This document shows, one piece after another, positions 27,265 through 35,755 of a stretch of DNA of 64,000 bases. Each line of letters opens with the position of its first letter. Within the stretch, counting starts at the first letter, position 1. This DNA is from SZUA-36 sp963759155. Its GTDB lineage: Bacteria > Pseudomonadota > Gammaproteobacteria > Xanthomonadales > SZUA-36. The translations under genes and the position numbers were made by a program. A model generated the notes under the pieces. That model saw nothing but the letters and a program-made list of their open reading frames with translations, ran no database searches and was not told the DNA's origin. The stretch is from NCBI GenBank assembly GCA_963759155.1, contig CAVWXX010000004.1:62001-126000 (forward strand), in the 5' to 3' direction.

Positions 27265-28662
27265 ATGAGCATAAGTATTCAGTTTTTTGGTGCTGCCGGC
27301 GAAGTCACCGGCTCCTGTCACATGGTAACGGTCGGTAAGCAGCGCCTGTTACTCGATTGTGGATTAATCCAGGGTGGTCACAAGGACGAAGACAGGAACC
27401 GTGACCCATTTCCCTTTGAACCCCACACGATTGATGCGGTGGTGTTGAGTCACGCCCATATTGATCACTCGGGGCGCTTGCCTTTATTGGTCAAGAGGGG
27501 CTTTCGTGGCCCTGTGTTCACCCAACGTGCTTGCCGGGACCTGTGCCAGGTGATGTTGAAAGACGCGGGTTTTTTGAGCGAAAAAGATGCTGAATGGGAG
27601 AACCGGAAGCGGGAACGCAAGGGGCTCAAGCGCATTGACCCCTTGTTTACAGTGGATGATGCAAAGGTCGCACTTCGTCATTTCAAAGGTCTGGTTTATG
27701 GAAAGAAACAGGAAATACTACCCGGTGTGACCTTACGTCTTTCCGATGCGGGTCATATTCTGGGGTCATCAATCATTGAGTTGTGGCTGGATGATGGGAG
27801 TAAGACGCGTAAGCTGGTTTTCAGTGGCGACCTGGGCCGGCGCGATATGCCGGTGTTGGAAGATCCTGCAGTTATTCGTCAGGCAGACCGGGTGATTATG
27901 GAGAGCACTTACGGTGACCGGTCACACCGTTCCTGGGATGATTCCATACGTGAGTTTCATGATGTCCTGGATAATGCCACTTCGGGTAAAGGCAACATAT
28001 TAATCCCTGCCTTTGCGGTTGGGCGCACGCAGGAAATTCTTTACCTGATGGCACTGAATTATGAAGCGTGGAACCTGGATCGATGGCTTATTTTTCTGGA
28101 TAGCCCCATGGCGATCGAGGCTACCCGGGTTTTTACGGAGAATACCGATTTATTTGATGCCGAAGCGGCCGAGCTATGGCGCAAAAACAGTCAAACACCC
28201 TTATTGCCCAATTTGCAGATTTCCCGGACGCCTGAACAGTCGATGGCGATCAATCAGATTCGCAGGGGCGCGATTATCATTGCCGGCAGTGGTATGTGCA
28301 CAGGCGGTCGCATCAGGCATCATCTGAAACACAATATCTGGCGCAGGGAGTGTCAGCTTGTCATTACCGGTTTCCAGGCAAGGGGCACAACCGGTCGCGC
28401 GCTGGTTGATGGTGCGCGGCATATACGTCTGTGGGGTGAGGAGATTCGTGTAGCGGCCAGCATACATACCATCGGTGGCCTGAGTGCACACGCAGATCAA
28501 AAGGAGCTCAAACACTGGTACAGCAATTTTGAAGGAAGGCCCCCGGTCAGCCTGGTGCATGGTGAAGAGCGAGCCATAACAGGCCTCTCTGAATGTCTGC
28601 GAAAGGAGTTTTCTGCACCCGTGCATACAGCACATCCCGGTGAGTTGCTGGAGCTGGCCTGA
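27265..28662 (+). CDS. Metallo-beta-lactamase-fold beta-CASP RNA nuclease
   Basis: The ATG at 27265 follows GGAGG at 5 nt spacing. The protein (465 aa) has the MBL metal site LSHAHIDHSGRLP (HxHxDH), further metal ligands in RLSDAGHILGSS and VFSGDLGR, and the beta-CASP region (ILIPAFAVGRTQEIL; GSGMCTGGRIRHHL; SIHTIGGLSAHADQ). These proteins (CPSF73-like, YSH1-related in bacteria) cut RNA endonucleolytically or process 5' ends in the cytoplasm. The thpR-like gene begins 1 bp after its stop, and both products act on RNA. The specific substrate is unknown. Confidence 0.9.
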   Translation: MSISIQFFGAAGEVTGSCHMVTVGKQRLLLDCGLIQGGHKDEDRNRDPFPFEPHTIDAVVLSHAHIDHSGRLPLLVKRGFRGPVFTQRACRDLCQVMLKDAGFLSEKDAEWENRKRERKGLKRIDPLFTVDDAKVALRHFKGLVYGKKQEILPGVTLRLSDAGHILGSSIIELWLDDGSKTRKLVFSGDLGRRDMPVLEDPAVIRQADRVIMESTYGDRSHRSWDDSIREFHDVLDNATSGKGNILIPAFAVGRTQEILYLMALNYEAWNLDRWLIFLDSPMAIEATRVFTENTDLFDAEAAELWRKNSQTPLLPNLQISRTPEQSMAINQIRRGAIIIAGSGMCTGGRIRHHLKHNIWRRECQLVITGFQARGTTGRALVDGARHIRLWGEEIRVAASIHTIGGLSAHADQKELKHWYSNFEGRPPVSLVHGEERAITGLSECLRKEFSAPVHTAHPGELLELA

Positions 28663-28663
28663 G

Positions 28664-29209
28664 GTGCAAAGGGTATTCTTTGGTATTCCGCTTGATCAAG
28701 CGGCCCAACAGCAAATCAATGAGCTGCTGAAACCGCTACGAGGTCCATTGAAGACAGTTCGTTGGGTGGACTCACAGAACTGGCACATGACCCTCGCTTT
28801 TTTGGGAAACAGACCAGAGGAGGTGGTTGAAAGTTTAACCCGGTCAATGGAAAAGGCCTATCAGCAGGAGTCGGGCTTCAGGACGGGTCCTTTAAGTCTC
28901 AGTCGCTTTCCAAACTCAAGTGGTAACATCATCGCGCTGGTTTTAAAAGCGGACTCACGTCTCATTCACCTTTATAAGGTCACACAGGCGCTTTTAGCGG
29001 CAAACGGCTTTGAAATAAGCCGCACGCAATTCAGGCCACATATCACCCTGGGGAGGCTCAGAAGAAACTCGCGCCTGGAAAATAATCTCCACCAGCAAAC
29101 AAATATCCACCTTCAGGTTGGTAAAGTAACCTTTTATCAAAGTACACTCACACCATCCGGGAGCATTTACCTTGCTCTGAAAGAGATAAAGCTAAAAACC
29201 CAAGAATGA
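28664..29209 (+). CDS. thpR: RNA 2',3'-cyclic phosphodiesterase (LigT/ThpR family)
   Basis: The preferred start is the GTG at 28664, just after the upstream stop, because family members begin close to RVFFGIPLD. A frame start at 28640 inside the upstream gene is less likely. The two catalytic HxTx motifs of 2H phosphoesterases are present: HMTLAFLG (about residue 43) and HITLGRL (about residue 125). The enzyme opens 2',3'-cyclic phosphates on RNA ends in the cytoplasm. Length of 181 residues is normal. It is co-transcribed with the beta-CASP nuclease, which suggests a joint RNA-processing role. Confidence 0.88.
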   Translation: MQRVFFGIPLDQAAQQQINELLKPLRGPLKTVRWVDSQNWHMTLAFLGNRPEEVVESLTRSMEKAYQQESGFRTGPLSLSRFPNSSGNIIALVLKADSRLIHLYKVTQALLAANGFEISRTQFRPHITLGRLRRNSRLENNLHQQTNIHLQVGKVTFYQSTLTPSGSIYLALKEIKLKTQE

Positions 29210-29251
29210 TAATCCGTTGATTGAGTTGCTTAACCGAAGCCGAAGAGCAGT

Positions 29252-29860
29252 ATGAATGAGCTACTAATTGTAGTAGGTGTAACAGCAGGTGCCTTTATAA
29301 GCACCAACCTCGATAACCTGTTGCTGCTGGCAACGATGTACTCACGGTATTACCGCCACCCCTGGACGGTCACTGCAGGGTATTTTGTTGGTATGAATCT
29401 GATCGCGGCTATTACGATTGCTGTTGGCCTGGTTGGCGAATTTATCCCCGTTGCATACCTGGGCTTTCTTGGTGTGATACCGATGTTGATGGGTGTTCTT
29501 GCACTATGGAAGCTGTATCGGCACTCACAAAGTGCCGGGGAGGTTGACGGCACCTATGCCGGCAATTCGGTCCTTGCCATATTTTTCGCCTTGATCACCA
29601 TTCAGTTAAGTAATGGTGCGGATACGATCATTACCTTCTCTACATTGTATGCAGACTCTACAAACTCTGCGGATTACATCGTTGCACCGACATTTTTCGC
29701 AATGGCCGGCATTTTTTCCTTGCTGGCGTTTTATTCGGTGAAACATCCCAGGCTGAGCCATATCCTGGTTCGTTATGGTCAATATGTGACGCCGTTTATA
29801 CTAATATTTGTTGGCTTTTATATATTTAGCAATACAGCATCTGACCTCGTGCCCGGCTGA
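29252..29860 (+). CDS. CadD-like cadmium resistance/heavy-metal transporter family membrane protein
   Basis: A 202-residue protein of about six helices. It starts with the family's signature first helix GAFISTNLDNLLLL, repeated in spirit by LSNGADTIITFSTLYA in the second half. The Asn-Leu-Asp and Asn-Gly-Ala-Asp motifs are typical of CadD/LysE-superfamily exporters that move Cd2+ or other cations out of the cytoplasm. The ion is not determined here. It sits between thpR and sixA with short gaps and no metalloregulator next to it. Confidence 0.8.
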   Translation: MNELLIVVGVTAGAFISTNLDNLLLLATMYSRYYRHPWTVTAGYFVGMNLIAAITIAVGLVGEFIPVAYLGFLGVIPMLMGVLALWKLYRHSQSAGEVDGTYAGNSVLAIFFALITIQLSNGADTIITFSTLYADSTNSADYIVAPTFFAMAGIFSLLAFYSVKHPRLSHILVRYGQYVTPFILIFVGFYIFSNTASDLVPG

Positions 29861-29897
29861 ACCGGGTTGCCTGACGAATAAGCCCTGGAGAAAGTAA

Positions 29898-30407
29898 ATG
29901 TCTAAAACACTGTTTCTGGTCCGCCACGCAAAGTCCTCCTGGAGTGACCCCTCGCTGTCCGACAGGGACCGGCCTCTGAACAAGCGTGGCCGTCGCAGCG
30001 CACCGGACATGGGTGGTCGACTGGCGTTGAAAGGGCATCAACCGGATCTGATCATATCCAGCCCGGCAAAACGCGCCATGATGACGGCTAAAATCATTGC
30101 AAGAGAACTGGATTACGATAAGTCCACGATCGTGACAGACGAGAGTATGTACTTTTCAGGTGTCGGTGGAATGTTGACGATGCTCGAGGGTGTGGATGAC
30201 CGTTATCAAAAAGTGATGATCGTCGGGCATAATCCCGCGATGACCAGCCTGATGAACAGCCTGTGTGACGCCTCGGTTGGCAACATGCCAACCTGCGCGG
30301 TTGCCGTGATCGGCTTCAACATGACGTCATGGTCTGCGTTGTGCTCTTCAGAGGGTGACCTGCTGGATTATGATTTTCCAAAAAACACCGCAAGTTCTTC
30401 AGCTTGA
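29898..30407 (+). CDS. sixA: SixA-type phosphohistidine phosphatase (histidine phosphatase family)
   Basis: 169 residues with the RHG-type catalytic motif FLVRHAKSSW at the N-terminus, DRDRPLNKRGRRSA, ISSPAKRAMMTA (second Arg) and MIVGHNPAMTSL (second catalytic His). SixA removes phosphate from phosphohistidine on HPt domains or PTS proteins in the cytoplasm. The phosphorelay target is not encoded nearby. A good GGAGAAAG ribosome-binding site precedes the ATG. The gene lies upstream of a small membrane protein. Confidence 0.88.
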   Translation: MSKTLFLVRHAKSSWSDPSLSDRDRPLNKRGRRSAPDMGGRLALKGHQPDLIISSPAKRAMMTAKIIARELDYDKSTIVTDESMYFSGVGGMLTMLEGVDDRYQKVMIVGHNPAMTSLMNSLCDASVGNMPTCAVAVIGFNMTSWSALCSSEGDLLDYDFPKNTASSSA

Positions 30408-30426
30408 AACCCATGGGAGTGCTGCT

Positions 30427-30777
30427 ATGAATTTTCTGAGACTGGTCCCGGTATTTATCAGTTTTCTATTGTTGGGCGCGCATTTCCTGCGGGCCGGCAA
30501 TACAGCTGTCGTTGTTATCTTGCTCGCCTTTTTGTTTCTGTTGTTTATGAAGAAGTACTGGGTGCCCTGGGTGATACAGTTGATTCTCTTGCTCGGTTCG
30601 CTTGAGTGGATACTTACATTGATCTCTGTTGCACAGGTGCGCATCGGGGCGGATATGCCCTGGACGAGGATGGCGGTGATCCTCGGGGCAGTGGCGCTTT
30701 TCACGGCGCTTTCATGCCTGGTATTCAGAAACAAGGCCTTGCGAAAGCGGTATTCGGGTAACGATGCGACAGCTTAG
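30427..30777 (+). CDS. Small integral membrane protein, 116 aa, unknown function
   Basis: The ATG at 30427 (GGGAGTG upstream) opens directly into a hydrophobic stretch. Four predicted helices are seen (about 4-24, 28-48, 53-75, 85-108) separated by short basic loops (MKKYW, FRNKALRKRY at the end). No family is recognised. It follows sixA by 19 bp and is probably co-transcribed. No catalytic or binding motif is visible. Confidence 0.65.
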   Translation: MNFLRLVPVFISFLLLGAHFLRAGNTAVVVILLAFLFLLFMKKYWVPWVIQLILLLGSLEWILTLISVAQVRIGADMPWTRMAVILGAVALFTALSCLVFRNKALRKRYSGNDATA

Positions 30778-30922
30778 AAATATTGGCGTATTGTCATGTG
30801 CTGTTTAACAATAAGTATTGTGAAATATTGTGAATACCCGTCTTTGTTAGAAAAAAAGAAACCATTTTACGGTAGAATAAAGCCTACTAATATTTGATCC
30901 GCCAAAGACAGGAGAACTAAAA

Positions 30923-31249
30923 ATGTTGACCGTAAAAACAATAATCGCCGCCACTATCGGTTCGCTAATGCTTACGTTAATGGTCGGCAATGTCCAGGCC
31001 AAGGGTAGTATTGAGCGGGGCGCAGATCTGACCACTGATTGTATCGACTGTCATGGTATGGATGGTAAGGGCAATTTTGAATCACCGACAATTGCCGGTC
31101 TTAAGGAAAGCTATATCCTTAAGAGGCTCAGGGGCTTCAATAGTGGTAAGACGAAGTCTGTTGATGGAATAATGCACACTTACACAGAAGACCTGTCAGA
31201 CCAGGAGTTGCAGGATCTGGCGGCTTACTGGGCGTCACGTAAGAAATAA
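30923..31249 (+). CDS. Periplasmic monohaem class I cytochrome c
   Basis: The signal peptide (about residues 1-26, LMLTLMVGNVQAKG) directs export. The mature part of about 80 residues has one haem site CIDCHG, a Met-containing C-terminal half (DGIMHTYTEDLSDQELQDLAAYW) and the c4/c5-like end typical of small class I cytochromes. It carries single electrons in the periplasm. GGAGAA lies 9 nt before the ATG. A terminator follows, so this is a one-gene unit at the head of the cytochrome island. Confidence 0.9.
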   Translation: MLTVKTIIAATIGSLMLTLMVGNVQAKGSIERGADLTTDCIDCHGMDGKGNFESPTIAGLKESYILKRLRGFNSGKTKSVDGIMHTYTEDLSDQELQDLAAYWASRKK

Positions 31250-31269
31250 ATAAACCAACACTAACAAAA

Positions 31270-31300
31270 AGCGCTGCTTTTTCGAAGCAGCGCTCTTTCC
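31270..31300 (+). terminator. Rho-independent terminator after the monohaem cytochrome
   Basis: A 10-bp stem (AGCGCTGCTT/AAGCAGCGCT, 5-nt loop) followed by CTTTCCTTCC lies 20 bp past the stop. Confidence 0.75.
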
Positions 31301-31523
31301 TTCCCTTATAACCGGACTGATAAGTGTTTATCCGGTGCCATTCTTATACTCATTAAACAGATGTTCCTGAGCAAAGCATCATTAGGCATACTGTTCAAGC
31401 TTCTGTATGATGTTTGAGTATCACTATGTTTTTGATAGGTGTTTTTACATACTAATGCTGGATTAAACCTGCAAAATTGATAATTAATAATAATTTGTTC
31501 TAAAGTCTGCTCAGGTAGTGCCA

Positions 31524-32807
31524 ATGAGAAAACCAATACTAATTCTGGCAGTGCTTTTGTTGTGCTCACTGGTTGCAACAGAATTATATTCCCAGACATC
31601 TATAGCAGTGAAGGCCATCGCGGATACTGAGCGTAAAGCTCTTTTTCCATCCAGGGACATGATTGAGTTTGGGCGTAAAGCGGCCGAGGCCAATTGTGCC
31701 GGTTGTCATGGTGTCGATGGTCTCAGCAGCGCTGAAGGTGAGCCTCATCTGGCAGGTCAGCGTACTATATATTTATATCGTGTATTGAAGGCCTTCCAGT
31801 CGGGTGTACGCAAGGACGAGTCTGGACATCACCAGACTTTTCTGAATGACCAGGCAATACTTTCGACGGCGGTTTTTTACGCAAGCCTGGTGCCGGCGCC
31901 CGTCAAACAGGAAACCGGATTAGCCGGGGATAAAAACACCGCGCAAGAATCCGGTACGAGTGAAGTAACCGGGGCTAGCGAGCAGGTTGCGGTTGTGGTT
32001 GATGACCCCTTTCTTTCCATCCGGCCCGCCATGAAGAAGTGCATTAAGTGTCACGGTGAATCAGGTGAGGCTTCAGGTTCAGGTATGCCGAGCCTGACTG
32101 CACAGGATCCCGATTATTTTGTGACCTCCATGAAAGCCTATGTCGATGGAAGCCGCAGTCATAAGCTGATGAAGAGGCTGGTGGGTGATCTGGATGATGC
32201 CACCCTGAAAGAAATGGGTGTGTTCTATGCGGTGCAGGAGCCGCAGCAAACCGAAACCCGGGGTGAGGGTGATGTTAATGTAGGGCGGCGTTTATCAGAG
32301 GAATGCAGCTCCTGTCATGGCGCTGATGGTAATGCAAATAACCCTGGTATGCCGACCCTGGCAGGACAGGACGCAAAATACTTCATTAAGGCCATGAAGC
32401 ACTACAAGGACGGTAAGCGTAAACATCAAAAGATGTTCGAAGCTGTAGAGGCTCTCAGTGAACAGGATATGATCGACCTGGCAAGCTACTATGCGGCTGA
32501 AACTCCACGTCGCCGCGATGTCCGCATGCCGTTAAACAGCACAGAATGGATTAAGCGCTGTGAGCGCTGTCATGGTATTGATGGCAATAGCAGCGACCCG
32601 CGTTTCCCGATGCTTGCCGGACAGGATGAAAATTATCTGAAAAAATCTTTGGAAGCCTATGCAAATGGAGCACGCAGTAATTCAGCGATGTATGCTATGG
32701 CTGCGTCATTGAGTACAACGGATATTGAACGCATTTCCGCGTATTTTGCATCGCAGCAGCCTAAAGCAGTTATCTATATGTCTGTGCCGTGCGAGGATGA
32801 CCAATAG
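31524..32807 (+). CDS. Tetrahaem cytochrome c made of four class I (c4-like) domains
   Basis: The signal peptide (ILILAVLLLCSLVATELYS) is followed by four tandem cytochrome c domains of about 80-100 residues. Their haem sites are CAGCHG, CIKCHG, CSSCHG and CERCHG. Each is followed about 50-60 residues later by a Met-bearing axial-ligand segment and a C-terminal LSEQDMIDLASYYA-type helix. Typical cytochrome c4 has two such domains, so this is a doubled architecture. It is a periplasmic electron wire. The ATG at 31524 is taken as start; an in-frame GTG lies 6 bp upstream. A lipoprotein with the same four-domain plan is at 38251-39351. Confidence 0.88.
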   Translation: MRKPILILAVLLLCSLVATELYSQTSIAVKAIADTERKALFPSRDMIEFGRKAAEANCAGCHGVDGLSSAEGEPHLAGQRTIYLYRVLKAFQSGVRKDESGHHQTFLNDQAILSTAVFYASLVPAPVKQETGLAGDKNTAQESGTSEVTGASEQVAVVVDDPFLSIRPAMKKCIKCHGESGEASGSGMPSLTAQDPDYFVTSMKAYVDGSRSHKLMKRLVGDLDDATLKEMGVFYAVQEPQQTETRGEGDVNVGRRLSEECSSCHGADGNANNPGMPTLAGQDAKYFIKAMKHYKDGKRKHQKMFEAVEALSEQDMIDLASYYAAETPRRRDVRMPLNSTEWIKRCERCHGIDGNSSDPRFPMLAGQDENYLKKSLEAYANGARSNSAMYAMAASLSTTDIERISAYFASQQPKAVIYMSVPCEDDQ

Positions 32808-32889
32808 TTTTATAACTTGGAGCCTCCAACAGGCTTTGAGTGCTTAGGTAGGGCTAATTTAAGCTCTACCTCCATGAGGAGAGTAGCTA

Positions 32890-33210
32890 ATGTTAAGTAA
32901 AAAATTGATTATCGCAATGATGTTTATTTTGATGCTGGCCGCTGGTAGTGCACAAGCTGGTGGTGATGCAGCCAATGGTAAAGCACTGGCGGAGGCATGT
33001 GCTGACTGTCACGGTGATGATGGCATGGGCGACGAAGATTTTCCCGCGATTGCTGGAATGGATGCGGCAGAACATTCAAAAGCACTGGCAGATTTCAAAT
33101 CAGGTGCACGTCCGGATGAAGACGAAATGATGGTGGATTCTGTGGCAGATCTCAGCGAGCAGGATATGGCTGATCTCGCGGCTTATTACGCCACACTGCC
33201 GGGTCAATAA
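32890..33210 (+). CDS. Small periplasmic monohaem cytochrome c
   Basis: 106 residues: a signal peptide ending AQAGG, then a class I domain with one site CADCHGDDGMGDEDFP. A Met-rich region (DEDEMMVDSVADL) supplies the axial Met, and the terminal helix is QDMADLAAYYATLPGQ. GAGGAGAG precedes the ATG. It is a soluble periplasmic electron shuttle. It follows the tetrahaem gene by 82 bp and may be transcribed with it or alone. Confidence 0.9.
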   Translation: MLSKKLIIAMMFILMLAAGSAQAGGDAANGKALAEACADCHGDDGMGDEDFPAIAGMDAAEHSKALADFKSGARPDEDEMMVDSVADLSEQDMADLAAYYATLPGQ

Positions 33211-33272
33211 GAGAAATCGTTCCAAAACAATAAAATCTGATCAAATCAGATGACCCTGGCTCAAGAGAAATA

Positions 33273-33299
33273 TGCGGTCGGACATATGGTTCGACCGCA
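33273..33299 (+). promoter_or_regulatory. Hairpin immediately upstream of a ribosome-binding site
   Basis: TGCGGTCG and CGACCGCA arms with an 11-nt spacer end only a few bases before GGATGAAG, the likely ribosome-binding site for the gene at 33313. It could end the upstream cytochrome transcript or modulate translation. A second dyad, ATCTGAT-N3-ATCAGAT, lies just upstream at 33235-33251. Confidence 0.45.
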
Positions 33300-33312
33300 G
33301 GGATGAAGCAAT

Positions 33313-34095
33313 ATGAGTGATCGTCGGTTGCATCGCCTTTATCGGCATTTTCAAGAATTACCCCTGAGCATGCGAACGCTGTTTACAGGTACGCTGCTGG
33401 TGATCGGCATGGGGTATATGTTTGGTCTGATCTATGTCTATGCCCAGGATGCCGGCAGGGATGGCAAGCCAGGCATATCAGTTGAAGACATCGTTATCTC
33501 TTATAGTGGTTCATCCGAGGGCACAAAGCTCGAAGCGGCACTGCAGGGGCCGATGTCGTCAATGCTGGCTGCGAGTGATACCGCCACGGTTGTGAGTTGG
33601 ATCAGAAGTGGAGCGGACAAGGCAGATTACGAAACAACTATTCAACCAATCGTCGATGCAAACTGTCTCGATTGTCACAATGGCAGTAACCCCCACCTGT
33701 CAAATCTCGATGGTTTTGACAATATCTCAGCCGTGGTCGAGCAGGATACCGGGGCGAGCTTGCATACACTTGTGCGGGTTTCTCATATTCACTTATTCGG
33801 CATGACATTTATCTTTTTCATCATGGGGTTCATTTTTAGCCATGCGTTTATACGGCCCGTCTGGCTAAAAAGCCTGGTCGTGTTTCTGCCATTCGTGTGT
33901 ATTGCTGCCGATGTGAGTTCCTGGTACTTCACCAAGCTCTACAGCGGGTTTGCGTGGGTAGTCTTGATATCAGGCGGCGTTATGGCCGCGAGCTTCGCAT
34001 TCATGTGGTTTACGTCCATGTACCAGATGTGGTTTTACAAGGCGCCGGAGTTCGTTATCACAACTGATGGGCATGGGCCGAATGAAGGGAACTGA
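33313..34095 (+). CDS. Multi-pass inner-membrane protein with one c-type haem site
   Basis: One N-terminal helix (about 18-42) is followed by a periplasmic domain of about 110 residues carrying CLDCHNGSNPHL. Four C-terminal helices follow (about 158-245), including HIHLFGMTFIFFIMGFIF with two His that could ligate b-type haem. Similar proteins are often filed, misleadingly, as 'elongation factor-1 alpha'; that name has no bearing on function. The likely role is quinone- or cytochrome-linked electron transfer across the inner membrane. It lies between a soluble cytochrome and an OB-fold periplasmic protein. Confidence 0.7.
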   Translation: MSDRRLHRLYRHFQELPLSMRTLFTGTLLVIGMGYMFGLIYVYAQDAGRDGKPGISVEDIVISYSGSSEGTKLEAALQGPMSSMLAASDTATVVSWIRSGADKADYETTIQPIVDANCLDCHNGSNPHLSNLDGFDNISAVVEQDTGASLHTLVRVSHIHLFGMTFIFFIMGFIFSHAFIRPVWLKSLVVFLPFVCIAADVSSWYFTKLYSGFAWVVLISGGVMAASFAFMWFTSMYQMWFYKAPEFVITTDGHGPNEGN

Positions 34096-34215
34096 GTCGG
34101 GCAGTTCGAATAGCTGACTTACATCACTGAAAAACTTTTAATGTTCAATTAGGCTACACACTTGTTCCGGCCCTCGCGGGTCTTCACCTAAAACAGTAAC
34201 GAAGGAATCCCTCTA

Positions 34216-34917
34216 ATGAATTTCTTAAGATCAATGATCGTGATCTTCGCATTTTTAATTTACGCCCCGGTTTTGATGGCAGCTGAAGCAGGTCCGGTAA
34301 CAGGTACCGTGGCCGAAACCATGGAATCAGGTGGTTATGTCTATATCAAGCTTGAAGACGGTGTCTGGATCGCAGCCAATAAATTTGCCGTGTCCAAGGG
34401 TGACAAGATCCAATATAGCGGCGCCATGGAAATGAATGATTTCCACAGCAAGTCTTTGGACAAGTCATTTGACTCTATTCTATTTGTTTCAAGTGCCGGC
34501 CTGGTGGGTGGTGGTGATGCCACTAAACCCGCTATGCCCATGGCGGGACATGGCGGCACAGGAATGAAGCCTGCCAGCGCAGCCGCACCGGCGTTGGGTG
34601 ATATCAAGCCGCTGGCAGACGGTAATACCGTTGCAGGGATTTTTGCTGAATCAGACAAGCTAAAAGATCAGGTGGTCAGTATTAACGCAAGAGTGATCAA
34701 AATCAGTAAGGCCATCATGGGCCGAAACTGGATTACCTTGCAGGACGGTACCGGTACAGAACCGGATAACAAGCTACTGGCAACCTCTCAGGAAGAAGTG
34801 ACAGCTGGAGACCTGGTGATTGTCAAAGGTACGGTTAAAACGGATATTGATCTTGGTTATGGTTACAAATACAAAGTTCTGCTGGAAGAGTCCACGTTCT
34901 CTCCCGGGCAGGAGTAG
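34216..34917 (+). CDS. Periplasmic protein with two OB-fold-like domains
   Basis: A signal peptide (about residues 1-22, FAFLIYAPVLMAAEA) is followed by two similar beta-rich domains. The first is VTGTVAETMESGGYVYIKLEDGVWIAA. The second is VVSINARVIKISKAIMGRNWITLQDGTGT. A Gly/Met/Ala linker joins them. The pattern fits the 'OB-fold nucleic acid-binding-like' proteins found beside bacterial cytochrome genes. No haem site is present. Conserved Met/His in MPMAGHGG could bind copper, but this is speculative. It ends the operon segment before a strong bidirectional terminator. Confidence 0.65.
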   Translation: MNFLRSMIVIFAFLIYAPVLMAAEAGPVTGTVAETMESGGYVYIKLEDGVWIAANKFAVSKGDKIQYSGAMEMNDFHSKSLDKSFDSILFVSSAGLVGGGDATKPAMPMAGHGGTGMKPASAAAPALGDIKPLADGNTVAGIFAESDKLKDQVVSINARVIKISKAIMGRNWITLQDGTGTEPDNKLLATSQEEVTAGDLVIVKGTVKTDIDLGYGYKYKVLLEESTFSPGQE

Positions 34918-34971
34918 TGTCCAAGGCTTAAAGCTCATCTCACAGAACCTCCCCCAGTGGGTGGTTCAAAG

Positions 34972-35002
34972 AAAAAACCCCGGTTTTGACCGGGGTTTTT
35001 TA
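34972..35002. terminator. Bidirectional rho-independent terminator
   Basis: AAAAAACCCCGG-TTTTGA-CCGGGGTTTTTT: a 6-bp GC stem flanked by A and T tracts on both sides, between the convergent OB-fold and TPR lipoprotein genes. Confidence 0.9.
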
Positions 35003-35027
35003 TACAGGCTGCTTACAATGACTGTTT

Positions 35028-35567
35028 CTAAGGCGTGCTGTTTTCAGCGACCATCGCCAGAAACTTGTCAGCTTGAGCGGCCAGCACACCTGTCGTATCA
35101 ATTTCCTTTACCTTGTTAAGCGGTGCAACGGCCTCCTGGTATCTGCCGGTAGAGACCAGCACAAACCCCTTGCTAAGCCAGGCATGGGTGAAGCCGGGGT
35201 CAATCGCAATGGCCTTGTCGAATGACTCCAGAGCAGAAGCGGGGTCACCAATGTAATAAAGTGAAAGACCCCTGTCGTTATAGCAATCCGCACAGTTCGG
35301 GTTCACCGCAATGGCCTTGTCATAGGTCTGGAAAGCCTCGACGAACTGTGACGATTCGAAATAGGCGTCGGCAAGCGCCGCCAGGGTTGCAAAGTCTGAC
35401 GGGTTCATCAGGAGTCTCGATTTTAACTGCTCGATACCCTGGAAGGACTCAACGGTGTTGACGGCAAAATCCTGTTGGGCATTTGCTCTCGATTTCGCGC
35501 TCTTGTCATCACAGGCGGCGAGGCCTAAAAAAACAAACGCAATACAGATAATTCGTAGCTTAATCAT
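35028..35567 (-). CDS. TPR-repeat lipoprotein
   Basis: The lipoprotein signal IICIAFVFLGLAAC has Cys19, followed by Asp-Asp, which by the +2 rule favours inner-membrane retention. About four TPR helix pairs follow (FATLAALADAYFESSQFVEAF; AIAVNPNCADCYNDRGLSLYYIG; AIDPGFTHAWLSKGFV; EAVAPLNKVKEID). TPR proteins serve as assembly scaffolds, often for cytochrome biogenesis or envelope complexes; the partner is unknown. It is convergent with the OB-fold gene and transcribed alone. Confidence 0.8.
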   Translation of the reverse strand: MIKLRIICIAFVFLGLAACDDKSAKSRANAQQDFAVNTVESFQGIEQLKSRLLMNPSDFATLAALADAYFESSQFVEAFQTYDKAIAVNPNCADCYNDRGLSLYYIGDPASALESFDKAIAIDPGFTHAWLSKGFVLVSTGRYQEAVAPLNKVKEIDTTGVLAAQADKFLAMVAENSTP

Positions 35568-35658
35568 ATTCTTTGGTTCCGGTCTTTGCTTTGGTTGAGA
35601 ATCTGCACGCTATTATATCGCCGGTCTGCGTACATGGGTATGAAAGTCTGTGTGGCAT

Positions 35659-35693
35659 AAAAAAACGCCGCCCGTTTGGACGGCGTTTTTTTT
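35659..35693 (-). terminator. Terminator of the octahaem cytochrome locus
   Basis: A7-CGCCGCC...GGACGGCG-T8, symmetrical tracts, about 60 bp beyond the stop of the minus-strand cytochrome gene. Confidence 0.85.
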
Positions 35694-35755
35694 GAGTGAT
35701 GGTGCTAAATCCTTTTTGGCACCTTATTTCATATTATAAATGTAAACCTCAATCC

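Noticed and set aside
33313..34095. 'Elongation factor-1 alpha' name seen for similar membrane haem proteins
   Set aside because: The protein has no GTPase motifs; it is a membrane protein with a CXXCH site.
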